NCBI RefSeq assembly: GCF_018143015.1
Contig: NC_054758.1
Coordinates: 22,374,001 to 22,438,000 of the forward strand
Origin: Lytechinus variegatus
Lineage: Eukaryota; Echinodermata; Echinoidea; Temnopleuroida; Toxopneustidae
Direction of reading: 5' to 3'
DNA length: 64,000 bases
The notes beneath the pieces were generated by a model. That model did not search any database. It worked only from the letters and a program-made list of their open reading frames with translations, and was not told the origin of the DNA. Each line of letters begins with the position of its first letter. Within the stretch, counting starts at the first letter, position 1. Below are positions 1 to 11,160 of this stretch, one piece after another. A program made the position numbers and the translations under genes.

Positions 1-1599
1 TACCCACCACAAATATTACAATACTAATGCCATAAAATTGACGTTTTGACTCTAAACATTTCCGTGTTTTGTCAAAAGTGCTCCGAATTTTTGTCATTCT
101 TTATAGAATCTGTATTTTGGGGGAAATGGCTCTGTCGTTTCTACTTCCCGATCGAGGCTTAAACTAATAAAGCACATAGTTTAGAGTCAGGAATGTCTCT
201 CCATGTTTTGGATGACGAGAGAATGAAGACAATACCCAAAATTTTCTGCCCCCCAAATTAATATAATGCAGAATTTTGCACGTGAAGCACACCAAAAAAA
301 TACAATTTTATATCTTTAATGGTACTTTTATGTCAAATTTGGTGGTTTTATTTCGCTTTCAGATGTTTTTCATACATGAAGTTCATAAAGTGCTCCACCT
401 GCAAGGTTTCACTTCAAATATTTTCTCCCTCGTCAATACATTCCCTCGTAATGTTTTGAAGGGGTGTCATTGGCTTTAAAACCCCATCTCTTGCCATGTG
501 TCGTTTTCATTTTTTACGTTCAAAGTCTCGAAATGTTGAGAATAAATGCCTGGAGAGAGTAACAACACAAACAGATTTCCTGATAACCAGTCCTACCCCC
601 TCTATGCCCTCATCTGTGTACAACCCATCAGGTCTCCAAGCATGTTATAGATGAAAAATTATCAAGCATTTTAAAATGTGATCGCTACGCTCCCTCGCAT
701 GATATTAAAAATATGTTTATACGGGGAAGGGGAGCTGCTTGGTCAGTATAAGGCTACCAACAATGGGCCATTTTCGTTGAACTAGAATACACCAACGTCG
801 AAAATCTTCCAAGCCCCCAGAAGCCCCCCCCCCCCGGAAAAAAATTATAGTCTAGAACCACGCCTGGAATACAATAATAGTTATACAAATTTTATGTTCC
901 TTGACCATGCAATAAGAGAAATTTCGTTAATAGTTTAATTATTTTCGTACGATGATTGATTGATACATTTTACTTGCGAATACTTTACTTGTTGTAGGCC
1001 TATTTGCCTGAAAACAAGAGGCTTACAATGCAATGTGATGTAAATAAAAATATGCCGGCCTACAACATTTGTTTTTCTAATTCTCGTGAGATTGTTTTGA
1101 TAAACATTACATGAGATGTAACTATTACGAATAGACTGAAATATATTTTGTGGAAAATGACTGAGGATGAGACAAGGAGGGGAGGGAGAAAGAGAAAGAA
1201 TGAGAGAGGGGGAGAGAGAGGAAGAAGGCGGGGTAGCCTTAAGAGGAATGAAATTTGAACTGGTGAACATGTTGACGGAAGAAAGAATGAATGAGAAAAC
1301 TATGGACTCGACGATATCATAGAGCTATAGCTCTATGATATGTTTCAGAGCGGGGGATAAAAAATCGAATATAAATTTATGTAACAAGGGCATATTCGTT
1401 TAATTATTCAATAGTTTATCATGATTCTTATCGGAAACCATTCAAGAGATCACCGTGAGCAGGTACGGAGAGAGAGAGGGAGAGATGTACATGTAATTGA
1501 GCGATGTCCATCATCCGCTTTCACGAAAAAGCACGACTATAGATACTCACACTAAACTCATTATACCCCCCCCCCCACCGACCCTCCCCCATTCAATTA
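1..1599 (+). repeat. Left arm of a large inverted repeat (partner 7888-10711)
   Basis: This stretch reads as the reverse complement of 7888-10711 almost base for base once the 1,246-bp insertion in the right arm is removed. Position 1 matches about 10711 and the inner end at 1599 matches 7888. The match reaches the window edge, so the arm may continue to the left. No convincing coding frame lies in it. It includes purine-rich tracts, a poly-C run and a perfect 28-nt palindrome at 1314-1341. The TTAA at 1239-1242 is the unoccupied version of the site holding an element in the right arm. The inner end cuts a MITE-like repeat (1600-2120). The high similarity suggests a recent duplication or gene conversion; that is inference. 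Confidence 0.9.
1314..1341. repeat. Perfect 28-nt palindrome in the left arm
   Basis: The half-site ATATCATAGAGCTA is followed directly by its exact reverse complement with no loop. The same palindrome is at 8153-8180 in the right arm. Confidence 0.85.
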
Positions 1600-2120
1600 A
1601 AAATCGGATGTAAAATAAGGAAGTTATGGCATTTCAAAGTTTCGCTTATTTTTCACAAAACAGTGATATGCACAACTCAGTGACATACAGATGAGTCAGT
1701 CGATGATGTCCATCACTCACTATTTATTTTGTTTTCTATTGTTTGAATTATACAATATTTCAATTTATACAGATTTGACAATAAGGACCAACTTGACTGA
1801 ACCATATAGTATTAAACAATGCTAATTCCACATGTTCAGGGAGGAATTATTCATGGTTTCATTTGACAAAGAGGAGAAAATAAGAATATTTCATGTAATA
1901 AAATACAAGAGAAAAAGTGAGTGGATGACGTCATCAGTTTCCTCATTTGCATACCGATCAGGATGTGCATATAACTGTTCTGTGAAATTAAGCGAAATTT
2001 TAAAATGTCATAACTTTCTTATTTTGCATCCAATTTTGACGAAATTTTCATTGGTTTGCTTGTTGGATTTTTCTCTTTTTATTCAAATCAACTTTCTGCT
2101 GAGGTGGATTTGTCCTTTAA
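1600..2120 (+). repeat. Family A MITE-like repeat, left end truncated
   Basis: One of six copies in this window of a repeat about 420-620 bp long whose ends are long inverted repeats opening with TTAAAGGACAAGTCCACC and containing ATCGGATGTAAAATAAGAAA. The right terminus (GGTGGATTTGTCCTTTAA, ending near 2120) is present here. The left terminus is missing because the copy starts inside the inverted repeat exactly where the large arm ends. It lies in the part of the UGT gene downstream of visible exon 3. No transposase is encoded; a non-autonomous DNA element is the best reading. Confidence 0.75.
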
Positions 2121-2543
2121 CAAAGAGTTATGTCTTCAGTCAAACCAATATGAGTTACGAAGGTCAAATTGGGAGCACCGTAAAGGTGCAGTTTCGTTAA
2201 CCTCAACCCTCCCCCCATGAACAAAAAAATGTGGCACATCATAAAATTTGCATTTTGAAGGAAGTTTTTGCCAGAGGTCCAGATTTAAATATGATCGGCT
2301 CTTTGGCAGTTAAGCATTTCGAAATAATTCTTATACAATGCAAGACTCTTCATATCTGGTGACTGTCAAAATCCGGTATCAGGTCAAGACACTTGACTAA
2401 TAGGCTAACCAAACTACGAATTGAATTACTTTTGAAGTAAGTAGGTGGAGACTGAGTGGGCATAAAAACATAAGTTATAGCGAAATCATTTATTCTCTAA
2501 CGGGTTAACAGACAACCGGACAGACAGCAACACATAAGCTTAC

Positions 2544-5500
2544 CGATACGGCCTCGTGTTCAGGTACTGTATAAACTTCAACATTCCGTATCGTCCAACG
2601 AAGTTCTGCACCCGTTGGACAAAACTCATCTCATCTGTGAGGTCGCTCATACTTTCAAATGGTACATACGATGACGGCATCTCCATGTTGTAGACGTCCT
2701 CGTCGAAAGCAGGAAACCTGGAGCTTGGCGTCATAGCAATATAAGGTACTAAAAAAACATTCGATTCATAAAGATGTTTCAACAACTAGGGAAAACATAT
2801 TCATCAATCTTTTTTTCATGAAAACATGTTCCTTAGAGTCCCACCTTGTATTGTAATTGAGTAATTGACAAGCTTGGCCTCATGGCTCGGCTCCATCTCT
2901 GAAAATATACTATAACCAGGCAATCATCATGCACTCTAAGCATGCTAACATTTAATCTAAGTTTGCCTTTCTCCTTCTCTTTTTCTTTCTACCATTCTAT
3001 TTTTTTCAAAGTTAAGACATTTACAGGTTCACTATCAGTCTTACTCAAAAGCTATGTACTGTTGACGATCAGCTATACATGTACAAGAAGTCTTTACTAG
3101 CCATACTAAGTTAGAGAATCGTCGAAATACAAACAGAACTTTGTCATTTAGTTGCAAGAAATCATAGAATGATTGTCGGTTTCGTTTTATTTTTCTGGGG
3201 GGGGGGGCGCACCGATTTTAAATATTTTGTCAACCTTAGACGTTCTGTTTATTTTTCCTTTGAAGTGAATTCGAAAGTCCACTTACCCTTTAGATACTCA
3301 GCCACCAAAGGATCACAGGGTACGAACATTTGAAGGAGGACGAGGTCAAAGTTTTGCTTCCGGAGGTCAATCATTAGTTCACGGTCGTTGAACAAATCTT
3401 CACAACTCTGAAGGGAGTAGTCTCTTAGGGCCAGAAACATCTTCATCGTCAACAGAATACCGGGTTCGGCTTGGTCAGGTGTTGAGAGCATGTCGTTAAA
3501 TATGGATTTAATGGGCGACGAGGTGGTTGTCTATTAGAGAGAATATCGTAATGAAATTATGTTTTACTTCAAAGCAAACAAAAGTTTGTAATGTTTGTAA
3601 ATGAGCAACAGATTGAGAAAACCTGTACTGGTAGACCGGCAAAAACGATTTAAAAAAATACTTTGGACAGCGAAATTTGTTAATACTTGCTAATGCTTGG
3701 CATCCCAGCTCAAAGTCTTGCAAAAAAATACCGAGAAATAGCGTGCGGCCGGATGCCAAGCGCACTTTTGCGTGAGAGTGTCATTTTAAGCGAAACATCT
3801 GAAAGAATCATCACGCATTTTGATATTTTGACGGAATGTGTTAACTTTTTTTTTCTTAATCTTTGATATGCGATTCTTTTTATTTGGATTTTCATATAAG
3901 TCTCATGAATATACATTTCAAATTTGAATATTACACACGCATTTAATGACACAGTGAGACATAAAACTGCGATTTCCTCAAAATAAAAGTTTGTGAAAAC
4001 TATCAAGAGTTTGAAATTTTACACAACTTAAATTCTTCGATTTAAATTCGTTTATCCATCGAATGTATAGTAAATGTCCCAATGCCACAAATATTGAAAT
4101 AATTTTCAAGTAAGATGCAAGATATCTCATTTCATGTTATCTGAAAGGATATATTGTGTATTTTTACAATGTGCGCATTTTAAATGAAAAATTGAACATA
4201 CCATACATTATGTACATAAATTTATGTGTAATCCCATTTTTTTTAATTCTTTGGATGGCAAAATTTATCATTTTTTGGCATCCCATCTTGCGGAAATGCT
4301 GAGGAATAATGTACGGGCGAATGCTAAGTGCAATTTTACGTGAAGTATAATTTTTAGCGTACAATCTGAAAGAATTTCGAAAATCTTGCATTTTGATATT
4401 TTGACGGAATATGTTTAGGTTTTTTGACTACCTTTGATATGCGATCATATGGAGTTTCAAATTATATGTCCAATGAATATACATTTCAAATTGGAATATT
4501 ACACACATATAGTATGAAACATAAAACAGTGATTTACTTGAAATACTAATGTTTGTGAAACTATAGAGATAATAATTTGTAAACATATTTCGAAACTTTT
4601 TTTTTACAACTCAAATTCTTCGATTTAGATGCATTTATCTATTGAATACAATCATATCAATCGTCCTAATATCACAAGCATTAAAGAAATTTTCAGGTAA
4701 GATTGAAGATATATAATTGTATATTATCCGAAAGGGGACATGCATAATTCATCGGGTGGGCATTTCGAAGGTAAAATTGAATATACCGTACATGATGAAC
4801 ATAATTACATGTATAAGTACGTACTTCAAACGAGTTACAAATTTTCTGGCCGCAACTGCCCCTGCCCCCCCCGGGGGCCCTAGAACGATTTTTTGACTGA
4901 GGGTGCTAATGTAAATATGACAAGCAGAGCCTGGTCACAGTTTATTTTTCATATCTCTTTTATCAATTTGTTTACCTATTACTGATGCTGTCAAAACTTG
5001 ACACCGAGCTTACTTTGTTCTGAAAATAGTTAAATCTATTTGAATAAATAAAGTAAAAAATATAATTTCACTGTGCAAAACGCATGTGGCATAATCTGAT
5101 AATAAAAAAGTTCTTGTTTTTTTTATTTAGCATTGTGAAAACAGATATAGGCCTACGTACGCAGTCATAATATATACAAGTAGGTGGGCTCATAATGTCA
5201 TGTTCCTACCTTCTTTTTTCTGTTACATGAAATTGAATTTATTTGAAGTTTTCATACAGTCACCAATAAGGAGGAGCGGAAAAATAACTTTCTCTACATT
5301 TGCCTTTGTAACCATGATAAAGGATAAGTATATGTATAAGTACATATTTTAAGTACCTTTCTTAATCCTGAACAATTATACCTAAAAACGAATTTTTGCA
5401 ATGGTTGACAGAACCTATACACGAAAAAGATTGGCCTAGTCGTTTATTAAAGTAAAATTTTCAACCCACTGCAAGAGAAGTTCATATAAGTATAAACGGA

Positions 5501-7491
5501 CAAAGTGGGTTGATAATCACCTTCACATTTTTACAGACGGTTCCAAAATAGTCGAGTCAGAAATAATCGGTTTCCAGTGCATCATTACATTTTAACCAAT
5601 ACAAAATATATAACCTAAAGTGTCTAGCGAATGAATTTAAACGTTTTCATTGCAGATGATCATTCAAAGTTTGCAATTATAACGGCCATCTTTGAATATT
5701 TATGGAAAAAATAACCTTTCAACAAAATACCATGTATATTGTCAATAAACATTACTCAATATTGCTCTAAAATGATACCAGTGTGCCTGTGACAAGAAAT
5801 TTCTCTTGTCACAGGCACACTACCGAATTGCTTCTTGGACTTTACTTGTTGGAATATCAATGCCTTGCTCTACCGTGTATACTGCTTTTACTTAATTGCA
5901 ATTCTCAATCTAGGGAAAACTGAACAATAATATTGCAGGAGTCTTTGCTCTGATTGTAGGCTCAGACACCAATGATAACATTTCGCTATGAACTTTTGAA
6001 TTTTGGGTGCATTGTTCTGTTGATATTTATAACACGTGGATTTAACTGAATCGGTTTTCACTATGATCTAGGACATTGTTTACAACCACTTCCTGTTCTT
6101 CAGATTTTGAGTGTTGTCAATCATGAGCATACGGCCACAAGAATTATTTGTTTGTGTGCTGTTTTCAAAAACAGTAATATTAAATTACACCGCCGGTGTT
6201 TAAAGATGATGATCATACCAAGCATTGTGCACTCCACAAAAATGTTAATGGCCCTTTAATTGAGTGTAATATGAAAATACTAAACCCTACTGTATATAAT
6301 TGATTAACAGTTAAGCATTAGCATTTTTCATACAAGTGGCTTGAACTTCATATGATATGATTCATTAAACAAAGAGAGAATAGCCTTCTTTCAGATTTCA
6401 TCAGAAAACCTCTCAATTGATGTTTCGTCATTGCGTCTTTATTTACTATTATTTTTTTCCTTTTTAGATTTTCGGCCCACGACTTGCGGGCCACATTATG
6501 CAATCAAGAAAATTCTGTTAAAATGTTCGATCCGAATAAACTATAGGGTTAGTCACTATTTAGTCACTGGTTCTTTAGCTCAGAATCCGCCATGAGCTGA
6601 TGGTGCCTATTGTAATGATTTACGCTGACATTTTTTTTTGATTCGTGAGATAAGCATCCTTTTCTGCCATTATACATGACATAAAATGCTCCGGTTTAGT
6701 TAATTCGAAAGTTTCAACTCCCGGATCGGGCACGCATCAATCGTTTAATTACATACTGATATTGTTCATGATTTTTTTAAACCTCATTTGCTATAAAGAA
6801 TGCAGGAATGCTTGTAAGCAAGCAACCAGAGGACCGACAGTTCACTGTAAAAAACTAAGTGCTAAATTAGCACTTACGGTGCTTGTATAGTGACTGCACC
6901 ACGAGTGCTGATGTTATAGTACAAATTTAAACTAGAAAATCAGCACTCGTAGTGCAGTCACTGTACAAGCACCGTAAGTGCTCAATTAGCACTTCATTTT
7001 AGTGTTTAAGGTCCTCTCCGAGTGACCTCTAATGAGGATTAAAATGCTTTACCATGGGTACTAGTGCACCAAGTGAAATTAAGCAAAATTTTAAAATGTC
7101 ATAACTTTCTTATTTCTGATTTTGATGAAGTTTTCAATGTTTTGCTTGTTGGATTTTTCTCTTTTGATTCAATTCAACTTTTTGTTGGGGTGGACTTGTC
7201 CTTTAAAGATTAAGCTCTTACCTTAAATTTTATAATCCTGGTAGCGACATTATCTTTATCGAAACCTTTGAGCTCATACGTATCAGTAACCAAGAGCGTT
7301 ACCGTGTGTCCTCTAGCCATTAGACCAGAGGTGATTCGTGCAATAAAGCGGTAATGCGATGCCTGTCCTGCCGGATGGAACAGCGTTGCCAAGAAGTTAG
7401 CCCCATTTGCGCAAGGTATCGTCGAGATAAGTCCAAGAACAAGTGCGTTCAAGACTAAAACCAGGAACCGAGAAGAGACTGAATCAGCCAT
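2544..7491 (-). CDS. UDP-glucuronosyltransferase, 5' part (three exons)
   Basis: Visible coding exons on the minus strand are 7491-7222, 3530-3287 and 2748-2544, about 239 residues. Junctions are good: donors AAG|GTAAGA, AGG|GTAAGT and TCG|GTAAGC, acceptors CTAATAG| and TTTTTAG|, with frame kept throughout. Exon 1 starts MADSVSSRFLVLVL, a signal peptide ending near CANG-ANF, then the UGT N-terminal strand with HPAGQASHYRF and a GHTVTLLV segment. Exon 2 has CEDLFNDRELMIDLR and FVPCDPLVAEYL, exon 3 PSSYVPFESMSDLTDEM; all are typical of the aglycone-binding half of the family. UGTs are about 500-530 residues, so the UDP-sugar-binding half and membrane anchor lie outside the window or are lost. 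The family transfers glucuronic acid or another sugar from a UDP-sugar to lipophilic substrates in the ER. The ATG at 7491 was chosen over the in-frame ATG at 7524 for its AAAATGG context and the signal peptide directly after it. Confidence 0.88.
3660..4830. repeat. Tandem duplication of about 575 bp in UGT intron 1
   Basis: Shared blocks recur at a constant offset of about 573-578 bp: TGATATTTTGACGGAAT at 3821 and 4394, the region around ATACATTTCAAATT at 3911 and 4489, and TTTGATATGCGAT at about 3863 and 4432. The two copies have diverged by point changes and small indels, so the event is not very recent. It is non-coding and lies between UGT exons 1 and 2. Confidence 0.8.
5780..5821. repeat. 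Hairpin, 17-bp arms with 8-nt loop, UGT intron 1
   Basis: AGTGTGCCTGTGACAAG is followed by an 8-base loop and its exact reverse complement. No longer repeat was seen around it and it has no assignable function. Confidence 0.8.
6798..7072 (-). repeat. tRNA-derived SINE, interrupted and truncated
   Basis: The flanks of the palindromic MITE at 6843-7004 rebuild the body of the SINE also found at 13218-13403. The shared left part runs from GAATGCTTGTAAGCAAGC to GAGGACCGAC; the right part starts at TTAAGGTCCTCTCC and continues to GTGCACCAAGTG. The tRNA-like head is missing because a family A fragment starts at that point. So three elements are stacked within about 400 bp of UGT intron 1. Confidence 0.75.
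6843..7004. mobile_element. Palindromic MITE (family C), copy 1
   Basis: The unit starts CACTGTAA and ends TTTTAGTG. Its two halves are near-complete inverted repeats with AAGTGCTAAATTAGCACTTA on one side and the complementary block on the other, so the single strand can fold along its whole length. A second copy is at 47345-47512. It has no coding capacity. It interrupts a SINE, which shows its boundaries. Confidence 0.85.
7073..7206 (+). repeat. Family A right-end fragment next to UGT exon 1
   Basis: Only the right terminus of the family A repeat is present, ending GGGGTGGACTTGTCCTTTAA. It stops about 15 bp from the splice donor of UGT exon 1 (donor at 7221-7220). It is joined directly to a truncated SINE on its other side. 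Confidence 0.7.
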
Positions 7492-7887
7492 TTTTATTAG
7501 ATCCTCTACCAGTCGGGCTTGCATACGGGTACTTCTCAGTTGCGAATATGACTGCCCTTTTCAGCACGAGTAGAGTACAACTTCCGCAGCATACACGGCT
7601 TAAGAAAACACAGTTTAGTGATCCGTGTACCAAAGAAAAAGGTAAAGCATATACGACGAAGTTCACATAATTTTGTACAAATATTGATCTTGTCGTCTGG
7701 AAATGTTCGACCACCGATGAACTTAAATCTAAACGTGACATCTTTGGGATTTGAGTGCATCGACCCTCACATTCAACCAGTTATTCGAGAGTTTTTAATT
7801 TTAGCGAAGATTTTCGGACAGGAGAGAAGTTCTCGAATAGGCATAGAGCTACTAATAAAGCTATGATTGATAGCAGATCTCGCGTAA
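7492..7887 (-). promoter_or_regulatory. Probable UGT 5' UTR and promoter region
   Basis: This is the single-copy-looking DNA between the UGT start codon and the inner end of the right inverted arm. It holds an in-frame upstream ATG at 7524 but no splice acceptor that I trust. No clear TATA box is close to the start. The promoter must lie here or within the repeat arm itself. Confidence 0.35.
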
Positions 7888-10711
7888 TAATTGAATGGGG
7901 GAGGGTGGGGGGGGGGTACAATGAGTTTAATGTGAGTATCTATATAATAGCCCTTTGTCGTGCTTTTTCGTGAAAGCGGATGATGGACATCGCTCAATTA
8001 CATGTACATCCCTCCCCCTCTCTCTCCTTACTGGCTCACAGTGATCTCTTGAATGGTTTCCGATAAGAATCATGATAAACTATTGAATAATTAAACGAAT
8101 ATGCCCTGGTTACATAAATTTATATTCTATTTTTTATCCCCCGCTCTGAAACATATCATAGAGCTATAGCTCTATGATATCGTCGAGTCCATAGTTTTCT
8201 CATTCCTTCTCTCTTCCGTCAACATGTTCAACAGTTCAAATTTCATTCCTCTTAACCCTAAAAAGACTGGGCTATTTTGGAGGCTAGAAAAACTGGGGGG
8301 GGGGGCCTTTTGGGCCCCCCTAAGATCTCCGCCGTTGGTCGTCCGATCGCAACCAAATTTGGCACACACATCTTTTGTCATGTCCTCTAAAAGAAAACAT
8401 AGTCAAAATACTGATATTCATTGTATTTTTTAGTATATGCATAATTAATTATGTGAATATGCAAATTTTTATCAAAAAAATGAATTTTTCATATTTTGGT
8501 ACTTATTGCGGTCCATAAATTCCTGTTTCAAGGTTTTCAGCTGTAAGAAGAGGTTGTTTATCATGGAATTGTGTTGTTTCATGCTTGAATTATTAGATAT
8601 GCTTATGCAAATTAGTAATTACTAAATATGCAAATAAGTACTCCGCATGCGTTATGTAGAGAAATACAATAATTGGCATGTTTTATTGCATTACACTCTC
8701 TTGCAATGAGACAAAGCAATATTGGAAGATACACAAGTGATGTGTTACATGTACACTAGCTGGTGAAAACAAAGCATAGGAGATATCACATAATTTATGC
8801 AAATTATATTCATAATTAATTATGCGAATATGCAAATTTTTATCAAAAAATTGAATTTTTCATATTTTGGTACCTATTGCGGTCCATAAATTCCTGTTTG
8901 CAAATTCTTGAGTATTCTAGATATATTTTGGGTTTGTGTAATATATAACTTATTCAATATCAATTATAGCATAATCAACTAAAGTGTGACATTACTTGTC
9001 TATTCAGTGTTTCCTGCACCCAAGAATATAGTTGTGCAAGCGATTCTGGTATTTTGCACTACTTTTCTTATGTTTTTCTTTGATTTTAATTTCTTATGTA
9101 TTTCTTTATTTTGCATTTCTTATGTATTTCTTTATTTTTTTATGCAATGTTTTTCATTATTTTCATATCCTAGAACTGCTACTTGAATTCACAAGTGACA
9201 TTATATAGAAAGAAACAAATAAAAATGTAGTTAGAAAACAATGTGTATAACATTCATTCAAATACCATACACTTTACACACAAACGAATACAAATTTCAA
9301 TTTCTTACGTGACATGTGATACGAAAATGTTACGTAACTCCGCAACCGCGGCATGGGGGTATACAAATTTGGTATCAAAAGTTGCGCAAAACTCAAGAAA
9401 AAAGTCATGAATTGGCGGCACGAACGCTTCATGCGCAAAAAAGTTATCGCGATTTATGTACAGGGGGGGGGGGGCTAAAAGGCCCCCCAGTCTTTTTAGG
9501 GTTAAGGCTACCCCGCCTTCTTCCTCTCTCTCGCCCTCTCTCATTCTTTCTCTTTCTCCCTCCCCTCCTTGTCTCATCCTCAGTCATTTTCCACAAAATA
9601 TATTTCAGTCTATTCGTAATAATTACATCTCATGTAATGTTTATCAAAACAATCTCACGAGAATTAGAAAAATAAATGTAGGCCAGCATATTTTTATTTA
9701 CATCACATTGCATTGTAAGCCTCTTGTTTTCAGGCAATTGGGCCTATATTTGCAAGTAAAATGTATCAATGAATCATCGTACGAAAATAATTAAACTATT
9801 AACGAAATTTCTCTTATTGCATGGTCAAGGAACATAAAATGTGTATAACTATTATTGTATTCCAGGCGTGGTTCTAGACTATAATTTTTTTTCGGGGGGG
9901 GGGGGCTTCTGGGGGCTTGGAAGATTTTCGACGTTGGTGTATTCTAGTTCAACGAAAATGGCCCATTGTTGGTAGCCTTATACTGACCAAGCAGCTCCCC
10001 TTCCCCGTATAAACATATTTTTAATATCATGCGAGGGAGCGTAGCGATCACATTTTAAAATGCTTGATAATTTTTCATCTATAACATGCTTGGAGACCTG
10101 ATGGGTTGTACACAGATGAGGGCATAGAGGGGGTAGGACTGGTTATCAGAAAATCTGTTTGTGTTGTTACTCTCTCCAGGCATTTATTCTCAACATTTCG
10201 AGACTTTGAACGTAAAAAATGAAAACGACACATGGCAAGAGATGGGGTTTTAAAGCCAATGACACCCCTTCAAAACATTACGAGGGAATGTATTGACGAG
10301 GGAGAAAATATTTGAAGTGAAACCTTGCAGGTGGAGCACTTTATGAACTTCATGTATGAAATAAAACCACCAAATTTGACATAAAAGTACCATTAAAGAT
10401 ATAAAATTGTATTTTTTTGGTGTGCTTCACGTGCAAAATTCTGCATTATATTAATTTGGGGGGCAGAAAATTTTGGGTATTGTCTTCATTCTCTCGTCAT
10501 CCAAAACATGGAGAGACATTCCTGACTCTAAACTATGTGCTTTATTAGTTTAAGCCTCGATCGGGAAGTAGAAACGACAGAGCCATTTCCCCCAAAATAC
10601 AGATTCTATAAAGAATGACAAAAATTCGGAGCACTTTTGACAAAACACGGAAATGTTTAGAGTCAAAACGTCAATTTTATGGCATTAGTATTGTAATATT
10701 TGTGGTGGGTA
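7888..10711 (-). repeat. Right arm of the large inverted repeat, with insertion
   Basis: This arm is the reverse complement of 1-1599, interrupted by an element at 8256-9501. Without the insert it is about 1.57 kb, the same as the left arm allowing for small indels. Both arms carry the same purine/pyrimidine tracts, poly-G/C run and 28-nt palindrome (8153-8180 here). About 6.3 kb separates the arms and contains three UGT exons. The match ends at 10711 only because the left partner reaches the window edge. Confidence 0.9.
8256..9501. mobile_element. Non-autonomous piggyBac-type element, TTAA target site
   Basis: Both ends are the 16-bp inverted repeat CCCTAAAAAGACTGGG, flanked by TTAA at 8252-8255 and 9502-9505. 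The left arm of the large inverted repeat has the same flanks joined by a single TTAA (1239-1242), which shows precise insertion. TTAA duplication plus ends starting CCC is the signature of the piggyBac superfamily. The 1,246-bp interior has no transposase frame, so it depends on another copy. It contains a direct repeat of about 100 bp (around 8437 and 8808, offset 371 bp) and G/C runs just inside both ends. Confidence 0.88.
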
Positions 10712-10744
10712 AAGTATATGAGGTTAATCCGAATAAAATCATGG

Positions 10745-10795
10745 ATGATCTCCTGCAATATAATAGTAAACTACTATTATATTGCAGGAGATCAT
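10745..10795. repeat. Perfect hairpin, 24-bp arms, 3-nt loop
   Basis: The arm ATGATCTCCTGCAATATAAT (extending to AGTA) is followed by AAC and its exact reverse complement. It lies 34 bp outside the end of the visible right arm, so it could belong to that structure; the left counterpart would be outside the window. Confidence 0.85.
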
Positions 10796-11160
10796 AGACT
10801 TCTTATACCCGTACCCTCCCCCTTTGAGAGCTACAATTTTTTTAATGTAAAATAATCGGTTCTTACACAAGTGTTCCCCAGGCCTTTGAGAGTCACAGCA
10901 TGTATTTTAATGGGAATATGTAGTTAATACACAAGTGAGGACCTCCTTTTGTTTTGCTTCTCAAATTTTATGTGAACGAAATGACCTTTATTTTATTTTG
11001 GAAAATGCTGGATCCGCCCTGCCACAGGGTTCGATAAGCTAGTCACAATTAAAGGACTGAAAGAGACTCTAAATGCAGTGTAGGAATAATAATAATTATA
11101 CTTGCTTGTATAGCGCTTAATACTTACTTTGTCAGAAGTCTCTAAGCGCTCTACAGTATA

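Noticed and set aside
935..1270. 111-codon minus-strand frame, with a related plus-strand frame in the right arm
   Set aside because: It lies in the repeat arm over purine-rich sequence; its Ser/Pro/Leu composition is low complexity and there is no domain.
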